From Synechococcus sp. CS-1325 (lineage in GTDB: Bacteria; Cyanobacteriota; Cyanobacteriia; PCC-6307; Cyanobiaceae), in contig JAHLYW010000030.1 of the NCBI GenBank assembly GCA_025128135.1, forward strand, positions 62,001 to 126,000: a stretch of DNA of 64,000 nucleotides, in the 5' to 3' direction. Below the pieces are notes generated by a model, which saw only the letters and a program-made list of their open reading frames with translations, was not told the DNA's origin and searched no databases. The position numbers were made by a program, and so were the translations under genes. This document shows positions 7,469 through 17,619 of the stretch, one piece after another (within the stretch, counting starts at the first letter, position 1; the number at the start of each line of letters is the position of its first letter).

Positions 7469-8189
7469 CGACCCGCTCACCACAATCCAGTTGGTCGCGA
7501 AGCTGAGTCAGGGCGCGGTTCAGCTGGCGGTGCACCGTCATCGGGCTCACGTTCAGGGCCTTGGCCACGCGCCGAAGGCTGTGGCCCTCAAGCACCACCT
7601 GCCTGACCACCGCCTGAGGACCCGGAGCCAGCTGCGCCAGCACGGCCATGGCTGCTCCTGCCTCCTCAGCAGCAGAAGGGACTAACTCCGGTGCGGCAGG
7701 CTCCTGGCTCTGAAGCTCAAGGGACAGGGGCCGGGCCAATCCCCGCAAGCGTTGGAAACGCTCCCATTGCTCGATGCCGAGCCCGAGAGCGTCCCGCATC
7801 TCCTCAGGGCTGGCCGGGGGTTGTCCGAGGCTTTGGCGGCTGCGGATCACCTGGCGCAGCTTGTCTTCGAGCTCCTGTTGCCGCCGCGGCACCCGGATCG
7901 GAGCCGCCTGGTCACGGAGATAGTGAAGGATCGCTCCACGGATGTGATGGCGGGCAAAGGCCGAAAACGGTGTACCCAGGCTGGGAACAAAGAGTTCGGC
8001 AGCCCGGATCAGACCCAGCAGTCCCACCTGGATCAGATCGTCCGGGCACTCCGGGCTGAGGGCGCTGTAGTGCAGGGCAATCGGTCTGACCAGTTCGTGA
8101 TAGCTGGCCACCCGCTGGTTGCGGCGGTTGACCTGGTCACGACGGAGCGAGTCGCGCTGGACTGGAGCGGCGGTGGAGCGGATCGGCAT
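7416..8189 (-). CDS. RNA polymerase sigma factor, SigF/type III-like
   Basis: Alternative sigma-70 family factor of 257 aa. Region 2 is clear: DLIQVGLLGLIRAAELF followed by FSAFARHHIRGAILHYLRD and the IRVPRR motif typical of SigB/SigF-type factors. Regions 3/4 follow, with a C-terminal helix-turn-helix (RRVAKALNVSPMTVHRQLNRAL). There is no region 1.1. In cyanobacteria type III sigma factors respond to stress, pili or motility cues, but the regulon here cannot be inferred. The small gene at 7259 overlaps its 3' end. The 99 bp between this gene and the Ap4A phosphorylase gene hold no obvious element. Confidence 0.85.
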   Translation of the reverse strand: MPIRSTAAPVQRDSLRRDQVNRRNQRVASYHELVRPIALHYSALSPECPDDLIQVGLLGLIRAAELFVPSLGTPFSAFARHHIRGAILHYLRDQAAPIRVPRRQQELEDKLRQVIRSRQSLGQPPASPEEMRDALGLGIEQWERFQRLRGLARPLSLELQSQEPAAPELVPSAAEEAGAAMAVLAQLAPGPQAVVRQVVLEGHSLRRVAKALNVSPMTVHRQLNRALTQLRDQLDCGERVVSSGLKSRRGSSAVPAC

Positions 8190-8288
8190 GGATGAAAAGA
8201 AGAGAGCTCAAGAAGGGCGTTCGGAGCGCGGCAAGCGCTGCTCCTTTTCCAGAAAGAGCCCGTCATCCATCCCCTGGCAACCGTGGAA

Positions 8289-9125
8289 TCACGGAACCGT
8301 GGCGGCAACCTCCTCCAGCAGGGCCCAAGGTCCGTGCTGCCTGAGCCAGGACAGCTCGGCCCGCCTGGTCAGCAGGAGATAGCCGGCAAAACCAAGGGCG
8401 TTGACACTGAATCCCGCCACCCGCTCACGCCGCCGCCGGATCATCAGGAACCAGTCATCACTGATGAGCAGGTTGTACGGGTGAAGGGGGCGGTCGGAGG
8501 TGCGGGGGTCTCCCAGGCCGAGGGCTGACGCCTGGCGGTGGTAGTGGGCAGCGAGGGCATGCTGATCCTCGTGGGGCCGCCTGCGGCTGAGGCGGTAGGG
8601 CCAGGGCCAGGGTTGGGCCCGGGCCTCCAGCTGGGCTCTGAGCGCCGGTTCGAGGGGGCAGGCCGGCTCACCCCGATGGCGGGGCAGCAGCTGGAGATGG
8701 CGGTGCGGCTGACTCGCACCGGCTTCAGCGCAACTGTTGAAGAACCAGAGTCCGCTGGTGTCGGCGGCCACTGCAACCATCGAAGACCAGTCCGAAGCGT
8801 CCAGCCAACCGGCCTGGGGAGCCCAGCTCTGGGTGATCAGCAGCAGATGACCGGGCTGCACCGGGTACTTGTTCAGAAGCAGCAGATGAGAATCACCGAG
8901 CCGCTGCACCTCAAGGGAGGTTTCCCAGGGCAGGAAGGGATTGGCACGGGGACCTGGCTCCAGCAGGTGCTTGGGGGTGGCGGAGCAGAGCTGACGGAGC
9001 TGAAAGGGCTCCCAGCCATCGGGCTTGATCAGGCTGGTGACCAGGGGGACCAGGCTGCCGTCCCGACGGGCCTGGGCGCTGCGCTCCAGGGCCGCCCTCC
9101 AGATCCGTCCTTCAGTTCCTGGCAC
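8289..9125 (-). CDS. ATP adenylyltransferase / Ap4A phosphorylase family
   Basis: HIT-superfamily nucleotide enzyme (278 aa) expected to split diadenosine tetraphosphate into ATP and ADP by phosphorolysis, or to run the reverse adenylyl transfer. The diagnostic signature is FFNSCAEAGASQPHRHLQLLP, where H-x-H-x-Q gives the nucleophilic His. The N-terminal part (LVTSLIKPDGWEPFQLRQL) and a C-terminal segment (HPYNLLISDDWFLMIRRRRE) fit Ap4A phosphorylases. The ATG at 9125 overlaps the stop of the SpoIID-like gene by 14 bp, so the two are probably co-transcribed. Confidence 0.85.
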   Translation of the reverse strand: MPGTEGRIWRAALERSAQARRDGSLVPLVTSLIKPDGWEPFQLRQLCSATPKHLLEPGPRANPFLPWETSLEVQRLGDSHLLLLNKYPVQPGHLLLITQSWAPQAGWLDASDWSSMVAVAADTSGLWFFNSCAEAGASQPHRHLQLLPRHRGEPACPLEPALRAQLEARAQPWPWPYRLSRRRPHEDQHALAAHYHRQASALGLGDPRTSDRPLHPYNLLISDDWFLMIRRRRERVAGFSVNALGFAGYLLLTRRAELSWLRQHGPWALLEEVAATVP

Positions 9126-10116
9126 CGATCTGCAGCCTTGCCAGGGAGGCCCCCTGGTAGTAGCGGCCCAGGATCTGGTTGTAGCGGAGCCCCTGCAAGG
9201 CGAGCTGCTGCGCTCCTTCCTGGCTCATGCTGGCGCCGAGATGGCCGTGGGCCTCCAGGGTGATCTGGCTGTTGGCGGCATAGAGGCTTTCAACGATGCC
9301 TCCCTGGTAGCTGAGGATCAGACCGGTGGTGCGCTTCACCGCCTCGGACGTGCGGGAGGAAACCGACGCCAGGCCTCGATAGGCCTGCCAGCGGGTGGTG
9401 TCACCAAGATGGAAATGGGGATCGGCTGGCCTGGCCAGGTGGGCCAGGGCGTAGGAACGGGCGGCCACGGCCTGGGCCTTGAGCGCTTCGATCGACCAGG
9501 AACTGGGCATTTCGGCTCCCACCACCGACATCAGGTAGCGCTCCAGCGGCAGGTGATTCACCGGCGTGATCCCGCCAGACTCCCGCAACAGACGCATCCG
9601 ACCCTCGTAGGCCCTGCCGTTGACAAGCAGGTGCTCTGAGGGCGAAGTCTCAAGCCAGAGACCATTCGCCGGTCCAGCCACAGCGGCAAGATCGACGGGG
9701 CTGCCGGCCTGGCCCCGTTGCAGGAGTTCACCGTTGCCATCACGCAGGGTCCAGGCTCCGGTGGCCGAGAGCGTGGGCTGACCGGCCTGGCTCAGCAGGG
9801 CCACCCGGATCTCCAGCGCAACGGGCTGCCCGGCGGCAGGCTCCACGAGCGTGGCCTCCTCCTGCGGCAGCCGGGGGGCCGCCGGCGGGGGTGCATCGGC
9901 GCGGCGGGCCTGGATCGAGTCCAGGCTCGATTCGTCAGTGGCCTGGCTGCTGATCGGATCACTCACCGCCGGCAGCAGGGCATCCAGCACCCGCCGGTCC
10001 GGTTGGGGAGGAGCTGGGGTGAGCGACTGGGCCATGAAGCCGAGCCCGAGCGCCACGACACTCAGGGGAGCACTGAACAGCAGGGTGTTCAGCCGCCGTC
10101 GAGGCAACGCCGCCAT
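9112..10116 (-). CDS. SpoIID/LytB domain protein
   Basis: A 334-aa membrane-anchored or exported protein. After a short basic N-terminus (MAALPRRRLNTLLFSAPLS) comes one hydrophobic segment, a Pro-rich linker, and the SpoIID/LytB domain. That domain includes YLMSVVGAEMPSSWSIEALKAQAVAARSYAL, the family's hallmark with the catalytic Glu of lytic transglycosylases, and the conserved Q-x-Y-x-G stretch WQAYRGLAS. SpoIID cleaves glycan strands stripped of stem peptides; in cyanobacteria the role is probably cell-wall remodelling. The frame is open to 10290, but Met at 10116 gives a sensible N-terminus and overlaps the upstream PhzF gene by only 28 bp. Confidence 0.85.
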   Translation of the reverse strand: MAALPRRRLNTLLFSAPLSVVALGLGFMAQSLTPAPPQPDRRVLDALLPAVSDPISSQATDESSLDSIQARRADAPPPAAPRLPQEEATLVEPAAGQPVALEIRVALLSQAGQPTLSATGAWTLRDGNGELLQRGQAGSPVDLAAVAGPANGLWLETSPSEHLLVNGRAYEGRMRLLRESGGITPVNHLPLERYLMSVVGAEMPSSWSIEALKAQAVAARSYALAHLARPADPHFHLGDTTRWQAYRGLASVSSRTSEAVKRTTGLILSYQGGIVESLYAANSQITLEAHGHLGASMSQEGAQQLALQGLRYNQILGRYYQGASLARLQIGARN

Positions 10117-11012
10117 TCGCCAGGCGTGCCCTCGACGCAGCCAGTCATCAGGACGCCATCCCAAACCAGTTGCCCCGCACCCGTCAGGTGGATCATGCCG
10201 GAAGACAGCGGTTCGCAGAGCATGCCTCCGCCCTGTTTCGAAGCCTGCCACCCCACCACACGAGGGCGGCCGAGGCGCTCGCACCACCACGGCGCCACCA
10301 GGGCATGGGCCGATCCGGTGACGGGGTCCTCGCTGATCCCCAGGCCGGGGGCGAAGAATCGCAGCTGATAATCGGCCGGTTCACCCAGAACAATCGGGCC
10401 TTCCCCTGAACTGCTGGTGGGCTGCATCAACACCAGACCCCGACTCAGCTCCGGGCCCAGGGACTGGGCGAGCCCCAGGCCATCCAGGCCGATCAGATCG
10501 GCGCTGGCAGGGAGCAGCGCAACCCAGTAGCCAAGGCTGGTTTGCCAGGTATCAAGCGGCTCCCCCCCCAGCAGCGGCCCCAGCTGCTGGGGCAGGGAGC
10601 AGGGCTCGAGAGCGGAGCAGGGCAGCACCAGCTCCGCCGTGCCCGTGCCGGCGGCGCCGACGGACACCGCCAGGGGGCCGCTTCTGGTCAGCAGGCTGGT
10701 GGCTTCCCCTGGCAGGAGGCCGCCCCAGTGCTCCAGCGCCAGGGTGGCCGCCAGGGTGGCGTGGCCACAGAGCGGCACCTCGCAGCTCGGCGTGAACCAG
10801 CGCAGCGCCCAGCCGGGCCGAGCCAGCCTCTCGGGTTGTTGATCGGTCCAGGGCAGCAGAAAGGCCGTCTCCGACTGCTGGAACATGGCGGCCACCGCCT
10901 GCATCCAGTCGGGATCGGCCGGCCGATCCAGCAGCACCACCGCCGCGCCGTTTCCCTGCAGGGGGCGTTCGGCGAAGGCCTGGATCTGCAGGCTCGGAAG
11001 CGACGCGTTCAC
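10089..11012 (-). CDS. PhzF family isomerase/epimerase-like protein
   Basis: A 307-aa member of the PhzF family, which shares the diaminopimelate-epimerase fold. The N-terminus (LQIQAFAERPLQGNGAAVVLL) and QSETAFLLP hold the conserved catalytic Glu of the family, and CGHATLAATLAL and GISEDPVTGSAHALVAPWW are the other two family motifs. No phenazine genes are nearby, so the substrate is unknown. Its ATG overlaps the gpsA stop by 4 bp (ATGA), making gpsA-phzF-spoIID-ap4A a tight minus-strand unit. Confidence 0.87.
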   Translation of the reverse strand: MNASLPSLQIQAFAERPLQGNGAAVVLLDRPADPDWMQAVAAMFQQSETAFLLPWTDQQPERLARPGWALRWFTPSCEVPLCGHATLAATLALEHWGGLLPGEATSLLTRSGPLAVSVGAAGTGTAELVLPCSALEPCSLPQQLGPLLGGEPLDTWQTSLGYWVALLPASADLIGLDGLGLAQSLGPELSRGLVLMQPTSSSGEGPIVLGEPADYQLRFFAPGLGISEDPVTGSAHALVAPWWCERLGRPRVVGWQASKQGGGMLCEPLSSGMIHLTGAGQLVWDGVLMTGCVEGTPGEWRRCLDGG

Positions 11013-11926
11013 GTCTTTTCCTGTCTGAGATCCCGTTCCATCAGGGCCCGCACCACGGCCTGCGGGCCGGAACGGCCCTGAATCAGGGCCACGACCTGCT
11101 CGCAGATCGGCAGGCTCCAGCCACCCCGCTGCGCCAGGGCAAGGGCAGCCTCGGCGGTCATCGCCCCTTCCACCGTGGCCCCGATGCGCCGCAGGGCCTG
11201 CTCGGCCGGCATCCCCTCCGCCATCAGCAGGCCGAAGCGGTAGTTGCGGCTCAACGAACTGTTGGCTGTGGCGAGCAGATCACCGAGCCCGGCCAGCCCG
11301 AACAGCGTGGTCGGGTCCCCGCCCATGGCTGCAGTCAGACGACCCATTTCCGCCAGGCCACGGGTGAGCAGGGAGGCCTTGGCATTGGCACCGAGACTGA
11401 GGCCGTCGCAGATTCCCGCCGCCACGGCCATGACGTTCTTGAGGGCTGCCGCCAGCTCCGTGCCGATCGGATCGGCATTCGTGTAAAGCCGAAACGAATC
11501 GCTGCTCAGTTCCTGCTGCAGCCGGCTGGCCAGGGCCTGGTGGCGCGAAGCCAGCACGCTGGCCGCCGGCAGCCCCCGGTTGAGTTCGTCGGCCAGATTC
11601 GGGCCGCTCAGCACCACGCAATCAAGCTCCGGGATGCTCCGCTCCCAGAGCTGGGAAGCTGTGCAGAGCTGGTCGATGTCGATGCCTTTGCTGCCACTCA
11701 GCAGGGGGAGGCCACTCGGCCAGGCTGGCGCCAGCTGCCTGGCCAGGGAAGGCACACCGGCCATCGCCACGGCAGAGATGATCAGATCCTGCTGCTGGAG
11801 CAGGGAGAGAGGATCCGTCTGCAGTCGCCGCGACCAGACCTCCACCCTGTGACCCTGGCGCTGGAGCAGAGCAGCCAGGGTCCTGCCCCAAGCTCCCTGA
11901 CCCAGAACCCCGATCCGCACTGCCAT
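11009..11926 (-). CDS. gpsA: Glycerol-3-phosphate dehydrogenase [NAD(P)+]
   Basis: Makes sn-glycerol-3-phosphate from dihydroxyacetone phosphate for membrane lipid synthesis. The N-terminal Rossmann motif is VRIGVLGQGAWGRTLAALL (GxGxWG). The family blocks VLSGPNLADEL, AALKNVMAVAAGICDGLSLGANAKASLLTRGLAEM with the catalytic Lys, GLAGLGDLLATANSSLSRNYRFG and the C-terminal LMERDLRQE are all present. The 305-aa length from Met at 11926 is usual; the open frame to 12127 adds low-complexity sequence and overlaps the divergent SDR gene. 38 bp separate the two starts. Confidence 0.94.
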   Translation of the reverse strand: MAVRIGVLGQGAWGRTLAALLQRQGHRVEVWSRRLQTDPLSLLQQQDLIISAVAMAGVPSLARQLAPAWPSGLPLLSGSKGIDIDQLCTASQLWERSIPELDCVVLSGPNLADELNRGLPAASVLASRHQALASRLQQELSSDSFRLYTNADPIGTELAAALKNVMAVAAGICDGLSLGANAKASLLTRGLAEMGRLTAAMGGDPTTLFGLAGLGDLLATANSSLSRNYRFGLLMAEGMPAEQALRRIGATVEGAMTAEAALALAQRGGWSLPICEQVVALIQGRSGPQAVVRALMERDLRQEKT

Positions 11927-11964
11927 CGAGCCATCATGCGGCATTCCGGATCGCTGATTCACTG

Positions 11965-12762
11965 ATGGTGCCACCCGAGCCGATTCCGGGCCCGGACCCC
12001 GGGCAGCGATCGGTTGAGTCGCTGCGTCAGTGGCGGGGCCATGCCCTGGTGGTGGGCTGCGGCGGCATCGGTCGGGCCCTCCTGGGCGAGCTGTCGGCGC
12101 GGGCTCCATGGCTGACGCTCTGGGCAACGAATCGTTCAGGTCGTTGGCCGGAGCACGGCGGGACCATCCCCCCGGAGCGGGTGCTGGCCCTGGAGCTCGG
12201 TGACGATGACAGCCTGGCCGGACTGGCGCTGGCCCTCAAGCCCATGGCAGGGTCGTTGCGACTCGTGTTCAACACTGCGGGGCTGTTGCATGGGGCCAAC
12301 CTGCAGCCCGAGAAACGCCTGCAGCAGGTCAGCCGCCTCGCCCTTGAGCGCTCCTTTGCCGTCAACGCCTTCGGTCCGTTGCTGCTGGCCCAGGCCCTGG
12401 AGCCCCTGCTGGCTCGCGCAGAACCGGTGATGTTCGCCAGCCTCTCTGCCCGGGTCGGCAGCTTCTCTGACAACCGGCTCGGAGGTTGGTACGCCTATCG
12501 GGGAGCCAAGGCCGCCCAGAACCAGATGCTGCGCTGTCTGGCGCTGGAATGGCGCCGTCGGTTGCCCCTGGCCTGCCTCACCCTGCTGCACCCAGGCACC
12601 ACCGCCACCCCTCTTTCGGCTCCGTTTCAGGCCTCCGTCTCACCGGAACGCTTGTTCAGTCCGGCCCGCAGTGCCCGCCAGCTGCTGGATGTGCTCGAAG
12701 CCCAGAATCCTGAGCAGAGTGGGCGCTTCCTGGCCTGGGATGGATCGGTGATCCCCTGGTGA
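11965..12762 (+). CDS. Short-chain dehydrogenase/reductase (CsgA/C-factor type)
   Basis: A 265-aa SDR. The cofactor motif HALVVGCGGIGRALLGEL is at residues ~26-43, the FNTAGLLHG motif follows NNAG-type consensus, and the catalytic Tyr178-x3-Lys182 lies in WYAYRGAKAAQNQM. An upstream Ser fits the triad (FASLSARVGS). The sequence is most like C-factor-type SDRs rather than FabG. The substrate is unknown. It is divergent from gpsA and convergent with the DUF2237 gene. Confidence 0.83.
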   Translation: MVPPEPIPGPDPGQRSVESLRQWRGHALVVGCGGIGRALLGELSARAPWLTLWATNRSGRWPEHGGTIPPERVLALELGDDDSLAGLALALKPMAGSLRLVFNTAGLLHGANLQPEKRLQQVSRLALERSFAVNAFGPLLLAQALEPLLARAEPVMFASLSARVGSFSDNRLGGWYAYRGAKAAQNQMLRCLALEWRRRLPLACLTLLHPGTTATPLSAPFQASVSPERLFSPARSARQLLDVLEAQNPEQSGRFLAWDGSVIPW

Positions 12763-12779
12763 GGCCAGGGAGGCAGGGA

Positions 12780-13205
12780 TCAGGCCCGATGGGCCGCCTG
12801 CCTGAGCAGTTCGAGCGGAATGATCTCCAGGGTGGTGTGCTCGGTGGCCTCCAGCCTCACCGCTGGAGCCACCCCGTCCTGGTGGGCCTCAAGCCAGCGG
12901 GCGGCACAGACGCACCAGTGGTCGCCGGCCTTGAGACCGGGGAAGCCGTAGGCGGGCATCGGTGTGGAGAGGTCATTGCCCTGGGAGCTGCTGTAGCTCA
13001 GAAACACCTGGCTGATCACGCAACAGACCGTGTGCCGGCCCAGATCGCTGCCATCGGTGCGGCAGGAACCGTCCCGATGCCATCCGGTCAGCGGCTCGCA
13101 ACCGCAGATCTCCAGGGGCTCACCGAGCACATTGCGCGGCTGGTCGGCGACGGAACGCCCGGGAGCTGGAATGGCAGGAGTGGCCACGGCGGCAGAGAGC
13201 ATCAA
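12780..13205 (-). CDS. DUF2237 family protein
   Basis: A 141-aa protein with the family's strongly conserved Cys-rich motifs: NVLGEPLEICGCEPLTGWHRDGSC, HTVCCVISQVFLSYS and GNDLSTPMPAYGFPGLKAGDHWCVCAARW. Function is unknown, although the paired Cys suggest metal binding. The first ~20 residues (AAVATPAIPAPG) are not part of the domain, so the true start may be the second Met or later. It converges on the SDR gene with a 17-bp gap. Confidence 0.82.
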   Translation of the reverse strand: MMLSAAVATPAIPAPGRSVADQPRNVLGEPLEICGCEPLTGWHRDGSCRTDGSDLGRHTVCCVISQVFLSYSSSQGNDLSTPMPAYGFPGLKAGDHWCVCAARWLEAHQDGVAPAVRLEATEHTTLEIIPLELLRQAAHRA

Positions 13206-13283
13206 GCCTGAATTGTGACGGAACTGTGGGCTGATCCGGGCACAGAAGGTTGACGGATTCGGGGGGGCAGGCGTTAAAGCTCA

Positions 13284-13320
13284 TGGAGCGGAGCTGCTAA
13301 GAAGAAGCTGGACCGCTCCA
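13284..13320. promoter_or_regulatory. Inverted repeat in the leader of the 73-aa gene
   Basis: Eight-base arms TGGAGCGG and CCGCTCCA enclose 21 nt that contain a further AGCT/AGCT pairing. It ends 25 bp upstream of the ATG at 13346. This may be an RNA hairpin in the 5' leader or an operator; no T-run follows. Confidence 0.35.
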
Positions 13321-13345
13321 CCCCTCCGACTGCCTTGACCCCTTC

Positions 13346-13567
13346 ATGAGCTGGGATTTCACCGAAGACGCCGCATTCACTGCCCTCTTCGACGCCTTCA
13401 AGGAGAGCGGTGAAGCCTCCGCCATGGAGTTCCTCGCCCATGGGGAAGGGGCTTTCCATTTTCAGGAACTCAGCCAGAACGCAGCTGGGGAAGGCGTTGA
13501 CCTGAGTGATTCCACTGATCTGCAGGCGTTTCAGCAGTCGGTGATCGACAGCCTTGAGGAGCTGTAG
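13346..13567 (+). CDS. Small acidic hypothetical protein (73 aa)
   Basis: Starts MSWDFTEDAAFTALFDAFKE, is strongly acidic and soluble, and ends in SVIDSLEEL. It has no Cys, signal peptide or membrane helix. I cannot name a family. The ATG follows a possible leader hairpin and the reading frame has a normal codon bias, so it is likely real. The next gene is convergent after 29 bp. Confidence 0.6.
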   Translation: MSWDFTEDAAFTALFDAFKESGEASAMEFLAHGEGAFHFQELSQNAAGEGVDLSDSTDLQAFQQSVIDSLEEL

Positions 13568-13596
13568 CGCCAGAGCGGATCTGCTGCCGGCGGGGA

Positions 13597-13887
13597 TCAG
13601 CCATAGAAAAAGGCGATCTCCTTTTCCTTCAGACCTTCCCAACCTGCGGCCTGGAGGCGCTGATCAAGGCTCGCCTGATCGAAATGCTTGGCACCGGTCT
13701 TGACGACCCGGTTGCGCATGGATTTCTTCACCCCACTGCGGGCCCTCTGTGCTTCCAGGGCCATCACCTCCTCGTAGAGAGCCAGCATCGCGACTGGGAT
13801 CGGCGAGCCATCCAGGTCGAGGCCGGCGGCGATGGCAGCATCGACGCCATCAGGCCCGGCGAGGGGGGCGGAAGGGTTTGGAAGCAT
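13597..13887 (-). CDS. Hypothetical protein (96 aa)
   Basis: A soluble protein with a helical N-terminal half (PVAMLALYEEVMALEAQRARSG) and a basic, Lys-rich C-terminal half ending EKEIAFFYG. The function is not recognised. It lies 38 bp upstream of the metH stop on opposite relative order (same minus strand, downstream of metH), so it may be read from the metH transcript. Codon use is like the neighbours. Confidence 0.6.
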   Translation of the reverse strand: MLPNPSAPLAGPDGVDAAIAAGLDLDGSPIPVAMLALYEEVMALEAQRARSGVKKSMRNRVVKTGAKHFDQASLDQRLQAAGWEGLKEKEIAFFYG

Positions 13888-13925
13888 CGGACTGGGAGAA
13901 CGGACTCCCCCAGCCTGCCACCGGC

Positions 13926-16900
13926 TCAGGCGCTGAAATAGCGGGCCTGGGGATGCAGGGCAACCAGTGCCGTGGTGCTCTGTTCCGGTTCGAGCTGGTC
14001 GCTTTCATCCATGGTCAGGCCAATGCGGTGGGCCTCCAGCCAGAGCAGTTGCTGACGCGAATCCGCCACATTCGGGCAAGCCGGATAGCCGAACGAATAC
14101 CGGCTGCCGCGGTAACGCTGGGCCAGCACCTCCCTCAACTCAGCGGGTTCCTGGTCACCGAAGCCAAGCTCCCGGCGGATGCGGGCGTGAACCCATTCAG
14201 CCAGGGCTTCGGCCATCTGAACCGCCAGACCGTGGAAATAGAGGTAGTCGGTGTAGCGATCGGCGGCAAAGAGGGTTTTGGCGAAACGGGTGGCTACATC
14301 CCCCATCGTGACGGCCTGCATCGGCAGCACATCGGTGGGTAGGCCACCATCGAGGTCGCGATAGAAGTCGGCAATGCAGTAGCGGTTGCCGGCCCGCTGG
14401 CGGGGCAGAACGAAACGTCCGAGTTCGGAACGGGAATCGCTCGGATCGAAGACCACCACACTGTTGCCGTCGCGCCCACAGGGGAAGTAGCCGTAGGCCA
14501 CCCTCGGTGTCAGCAATCCCTCCTGATGGCAGCGCTTGATCCACTCCGCCAGCACCGGCTCGGCTTTCTCGGCCAGCATCCGGTCATGCTCCTCACGGCT
14601 CTGATCCTGGCCCTTGCGTAACTGCCACTGGCCCGCGAACAGGGCATTGCGATCGAGGTAGGCAAAAACCTCGGCCAGCGGTATCTCGGTTTCATCCAGC
14701 AGGCAACTGCCCAGGAAGGGTGGGGTGATCGCCTCCTGCTCCGGAACCGCCTCGGAGCGCTCCTGGCTGGCTGGGGGGAGATCGACGGCAACCTGGATGG
14801 GCTCTGCCGGCTGGGCGGCAGACGGCTCGGCCTCGGCGGAATCCGCCTCGGCGCTCAGGCCCAGACCGGGTGGAATGCCATCGAGAAACCCTTTGATGTC
14901 GTCCCAGTGTCCGCCTTCCTTCGCCTCGGCCAGTGCATCCATGAACCGCAGGTCGGAGAAAGCATCCCGGCCGTAGATCACCTGGCCCCTGTAGACGCTG
15001 CGGCAATCCTTGTTAACAAAGCGAGGCGTGAGGGCGGCCCCCCCCAGAATCACGGGAACGGCAATACCGGCTTCATTGAAGGCCTGGAGATTATCTTTCA
15101 TGAAGGCCGTCGACTTGACCAGCAATCCACTCATGGCAATGCAATCAGCCTGGTGAATGCGCTGGGCATCGATGATTGCATCAACAGGCTGTTTGATGCC
15201 AAGGTTGATCACTTCATAGCCATTATTTGTTAAGATGATGTCAACAAGATTCTTGCCGATATCGTGAACGTCGCCCTTCACGGTGGCAATCAGGAACTTG
15301 GCCTTGGCTCGCCGCTCCCCCTCCACTTTCTCCATGTGGGGCTCCAGGAACGCAACAGCCGCCTTCATCGTTTCGGCGCTCTGAAGAACGAAGGGCAGCT
15401 GCATCTGGCCTGAGCCGAACAGTTCACCCACGGTTTTCATGCCATCCAGCAGAAACGTGTTGATGATCTGGAGGGGAGGATAGGTGGTGAGGGCCTCTGA
15501 AAGGGCAGGCTCCAGGCCGATCCGCTCGCCATCGATGATGTGCTGACTGAGCCGCTGCTCCACCGGCAGGTCGGCGAGGGAGGGACCGGATTCCCGCGCC
15601 TCCCTGGCGCTGACACCTTCGAACAGTTTGGTGAGTTCAGCCAGGGGGTCATAACTGCAGACATCGCCATCGAAGCGGCGCGCATCATTGATCAGGTCGA
15701 GGCAGACCTGCTGGGTTTCTGGATTGATCTTGGCGAGAGGGAGAATCTTGGCCGGGCTGACGATGGCAGCGTCCATTCCAGCCAGACAGCATTCGTGCAG
15801 AAAAACGGAATTCAGCACAATCCGGGTGGCCGGGGAAAGGCCGAAACTGATGTTGCTCACACCGAGCACCACATGCACTCCCGGCAGCTGGGAGCGAATC
15901 TGGCGAATCGCCTCGATCGTGGCCGCCCCATTGCGGCGGTCTTCCTCGATGCCCGTTGAGATCGGCAGGGCAAGGGCGTCGTAGAAGATCTCGTGGGCCG
16001 GAATGCCGAACTCCACCGCATCGCGGTAGGCCCGCTGGGCGATCGCAAACTTCCGTTCAGCCGTGCGCGCCATGCCCTCCTCGTCGATGGTGCCGATCAC
16101 CACACCCGCGCCGTAGCGACGTGCAAGCTCCAGAACCTTGAAGAAGCGTTCATCGCCATCCTCATAGTTGGTGGAGTTGAGGATGCATTTTCCACCAGCC
16201 ACCTTGAGGCCGGCCTCCATCTTCTGCCACTCGGTGGAATCGAGCATCAGCGGCAGGTTCACATTCGTGACCAACCGACTGACTAGATCGTGCATGTCCT
16301 TTTCGCCATCACGGCCGACATAATCGACGTTGACATCAAGAACATGGGCATTTTCCTTCACCTGACCCCTGGCCAGGGCGACAAGACCGTCCCAGTCTTC
16401 GTCATTGAGCAACTCTCGAACCTTCTTGGAGCCGCTGGCATTGAGGCGCTCACCGATGATCAGGAATGAGTTGTCCTGGTGGTACGGAGTGATGCCATAG
16501 ATCGATGCCGCCGCCGGCTCGGTGTTGAGGGCCAGCCGGCTGATCTGTTCGCCTGGAAGGCGCACCTGGCGCGGCTTGGGGTGAAGCTCGCTGGCCAGCT
16601 CAGCCAGGGCTCCGATGTGGGCCGGGGTGGTACCGCAGCAACCACCGATCACCTGCACGCCGAGATCCTCGACGAAGTGCATCAGTTGCATCTTCATCTC
16701 CACCGGGGTGAGGCGGTAGTGGGCCACACCGCCCACATTCTCGGGCAGGCCGGCATTGGGAATGCAGCTCACCACAAAGGGGCTGTGCTCACTGAGATAG
16801 CGAACATGCTCCTTCATCTGTTCAGGTCCAGTGGCGCAGTTGAGACCGAGGATATCGATCGCAAACGGCTCCAGGATCGCCACCACCGCAGCGATGTCGG

Positions 16901-17513
16901 AGCCCACCAGCATCGTGCCGGTGGCCTCCACCGTCACGGAAACCATCAGTGGACGCCGTTCACCGCTGACACTGAAGGCCGCTTCGATCCCCTGCAGCGC
17001 CGCCTTGATCTGGAGCACGTCCTGGCAGGTTTCAACGATGAACAGATCAACATCACCAGCCAGCAATCCCTCCGCCTGCTCCTGGAATGCCGCCTTCATC
17101 TCATCGAAGCTGATGTGCCCAAGCGTGGGCAACTTGGTGGTCGGTCCGATCGAACCGGCCACATAACGGGGCTTCTCCGGCGTGCTGTATTCGCTGGCCA
17201 CCTGCTTGGCCAGCTCAGCCGCTCGCTTGTTGATGGCGAAGGCCTGATCCTGAAGCTCGTATTCCACGAGCACGATCGAGGCGGCGCCGAAGGTGTCGGT
17301 CTCGATCACATCGCAGCCAGCCTCAAGGAAGAGGCGATGCACCGCCTGGACAGCATCCGGGCGGGTGAACACCAGGTTCTCGTTGCAGCCCTCCAGAGCC
17401 GCCCCGCCGAAGTCCTCGGCGCTGAGATCCATCTGCTGCAGGGAGGTGCCTGTGGCTCCGTCGAACACCAGTACGGGCCGCTCCGGGGAATGGAGACGCT
17501 CGAGAAAACTCAT
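13926..17513 (-). CDS. metH: Cobalamin-dependent methionine synthase
   Basis: Transfers the methyl group of 5-methyl-tetrahydrofolate to homocysteine via cob(I)alamin. All four modules are present in 1195 aa. The homocysteine-binding barrel has its zinc ligands near residues 291-293 ([13 protein letters not shown]). The pterin-binding domain holds [13 protein letters not shown] and [14 protein letters not shown]. The B12 domain carries DVHDIGKN near residue 747, where His is the lower cobalt ligand. The C-terminal AdoMet reactivation domain starts after an Ala/Glu/Pro-rich linker (~residue 880). Met at 17513 ([22 protein letters not shown]) is the family start. No cobalamin riboswitch is visible upstream; ilvE ends 106 bp away. 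Confidence 0.96.
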   Translation of the reverse strand: MSFLERLHSPERPVLVFDGATGTSLQQMDLSAEDFGGAALEGCNENLVFTRPDAVQAVHRLFLEAGCDVIETDTFGAASIVLVEYELQDQAFAINKRAAELAKQVASEYSTPEKPRYVAGSIGPTTKLPTLGHISFDEMKAAFQEQAEGLLAGDVDLFIVETCQDVLQIKAALQGIEAAFSVSGERRPLMVSVTVEATGTMLVGSDIAAVVAILEPFAIDILGLNCATGPEQMKEHVRYLSEHSPFVVSCIPNAGLPENVGGVAHYRLTPVEMKMQLMHFVEDLGVQVIGGCCGTTPAHIGALAELASELHPKPRQVRLPGEQISRLALNTEPAAASIYGITPYHQDNSFLIIGERLNASGSKKVRELLNDEDWDGLVALARGQVKENAHVLDVNVDYVGRDGEKDMHDLVSRLVTNVNLPLMLDSTEWQKMEAGLKVAGGKCILNSTNYEDGDERFFKVLELARRYGAGVVIGTIDEEGMARTAERKFAIAQRAYRDAVEFGIPAHEIFYDALALPISTGIEEDRRNGAATIEAIRQIRSQLPGVHVVLGVSNISFGLSPATRIVLNSVFLHECCLAGMDAAIVSPAKILPLAKINPETQQVCLDLINDARRFDGDVCSYDPLAELTKLFEGVSAREARESGPSLADLPVEQRLSQHIIDGERIGLEPALSEALTTYPPLQIINTFLLDGMKTVGELFGSGQMQLPFVLQSAETMKAAVAFLEPHMEKVEGERRAKAKFLIATVKGDVHDIGKNLVDIILTNNGYEVINLGIKQPVDAIIDAQRIHQADCIAMSGLLVKSTAFMKDNLQAFNEAGIAVPVILGGAALTPRFVNKDCRSVYRGQVIYGRDAFSDLRFMDALAEAKEGGHWDDIKGFLDGIPPGLGLSAEADSAEAEPSAAQPAEPIQVAVDLPPASQERSEAVPEQEAITPPFLGSCLLDETEIPLAEVFAYLDRNALFAGQWQLRKGQDQSREEHDRMLAEKAEPVLAEWIKRCHQEGLLTPRVAYGYFPCGRDGNSVVVFDPSDSRSELGRFVLPRQRAGNRYCIADFYRDLDGGLPTDVLPMQAVTMGDVATRFAKTLFAADRYTDYLYFHGLAVQMAEALAEWVHARIRRELGFGDQEPAELREVLAQRYRGSRYSFGYPACPNVADSRQQLLWLEAHRIGLTMDESDQLEPEQSTTALVALHPQARYFSA

Positions 17514-17619
17514 CGTCCGCACCGTCGGTTCGGCCGCCCGCTCAACCACTGTTCCCATCAACCCCGTTCCCGCTGTAGTGGGGCCATCATCACCGGTCAA
17601 ACCCGGAAGATGTGGAGCC

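Noticed and set aside
17514..17619. Cobalamin riboswitch upstream of metH
   Set aside because: The 106-bp gap shows no B12-box-like conserved core, and it is too short for the aptamer plus expression platform.
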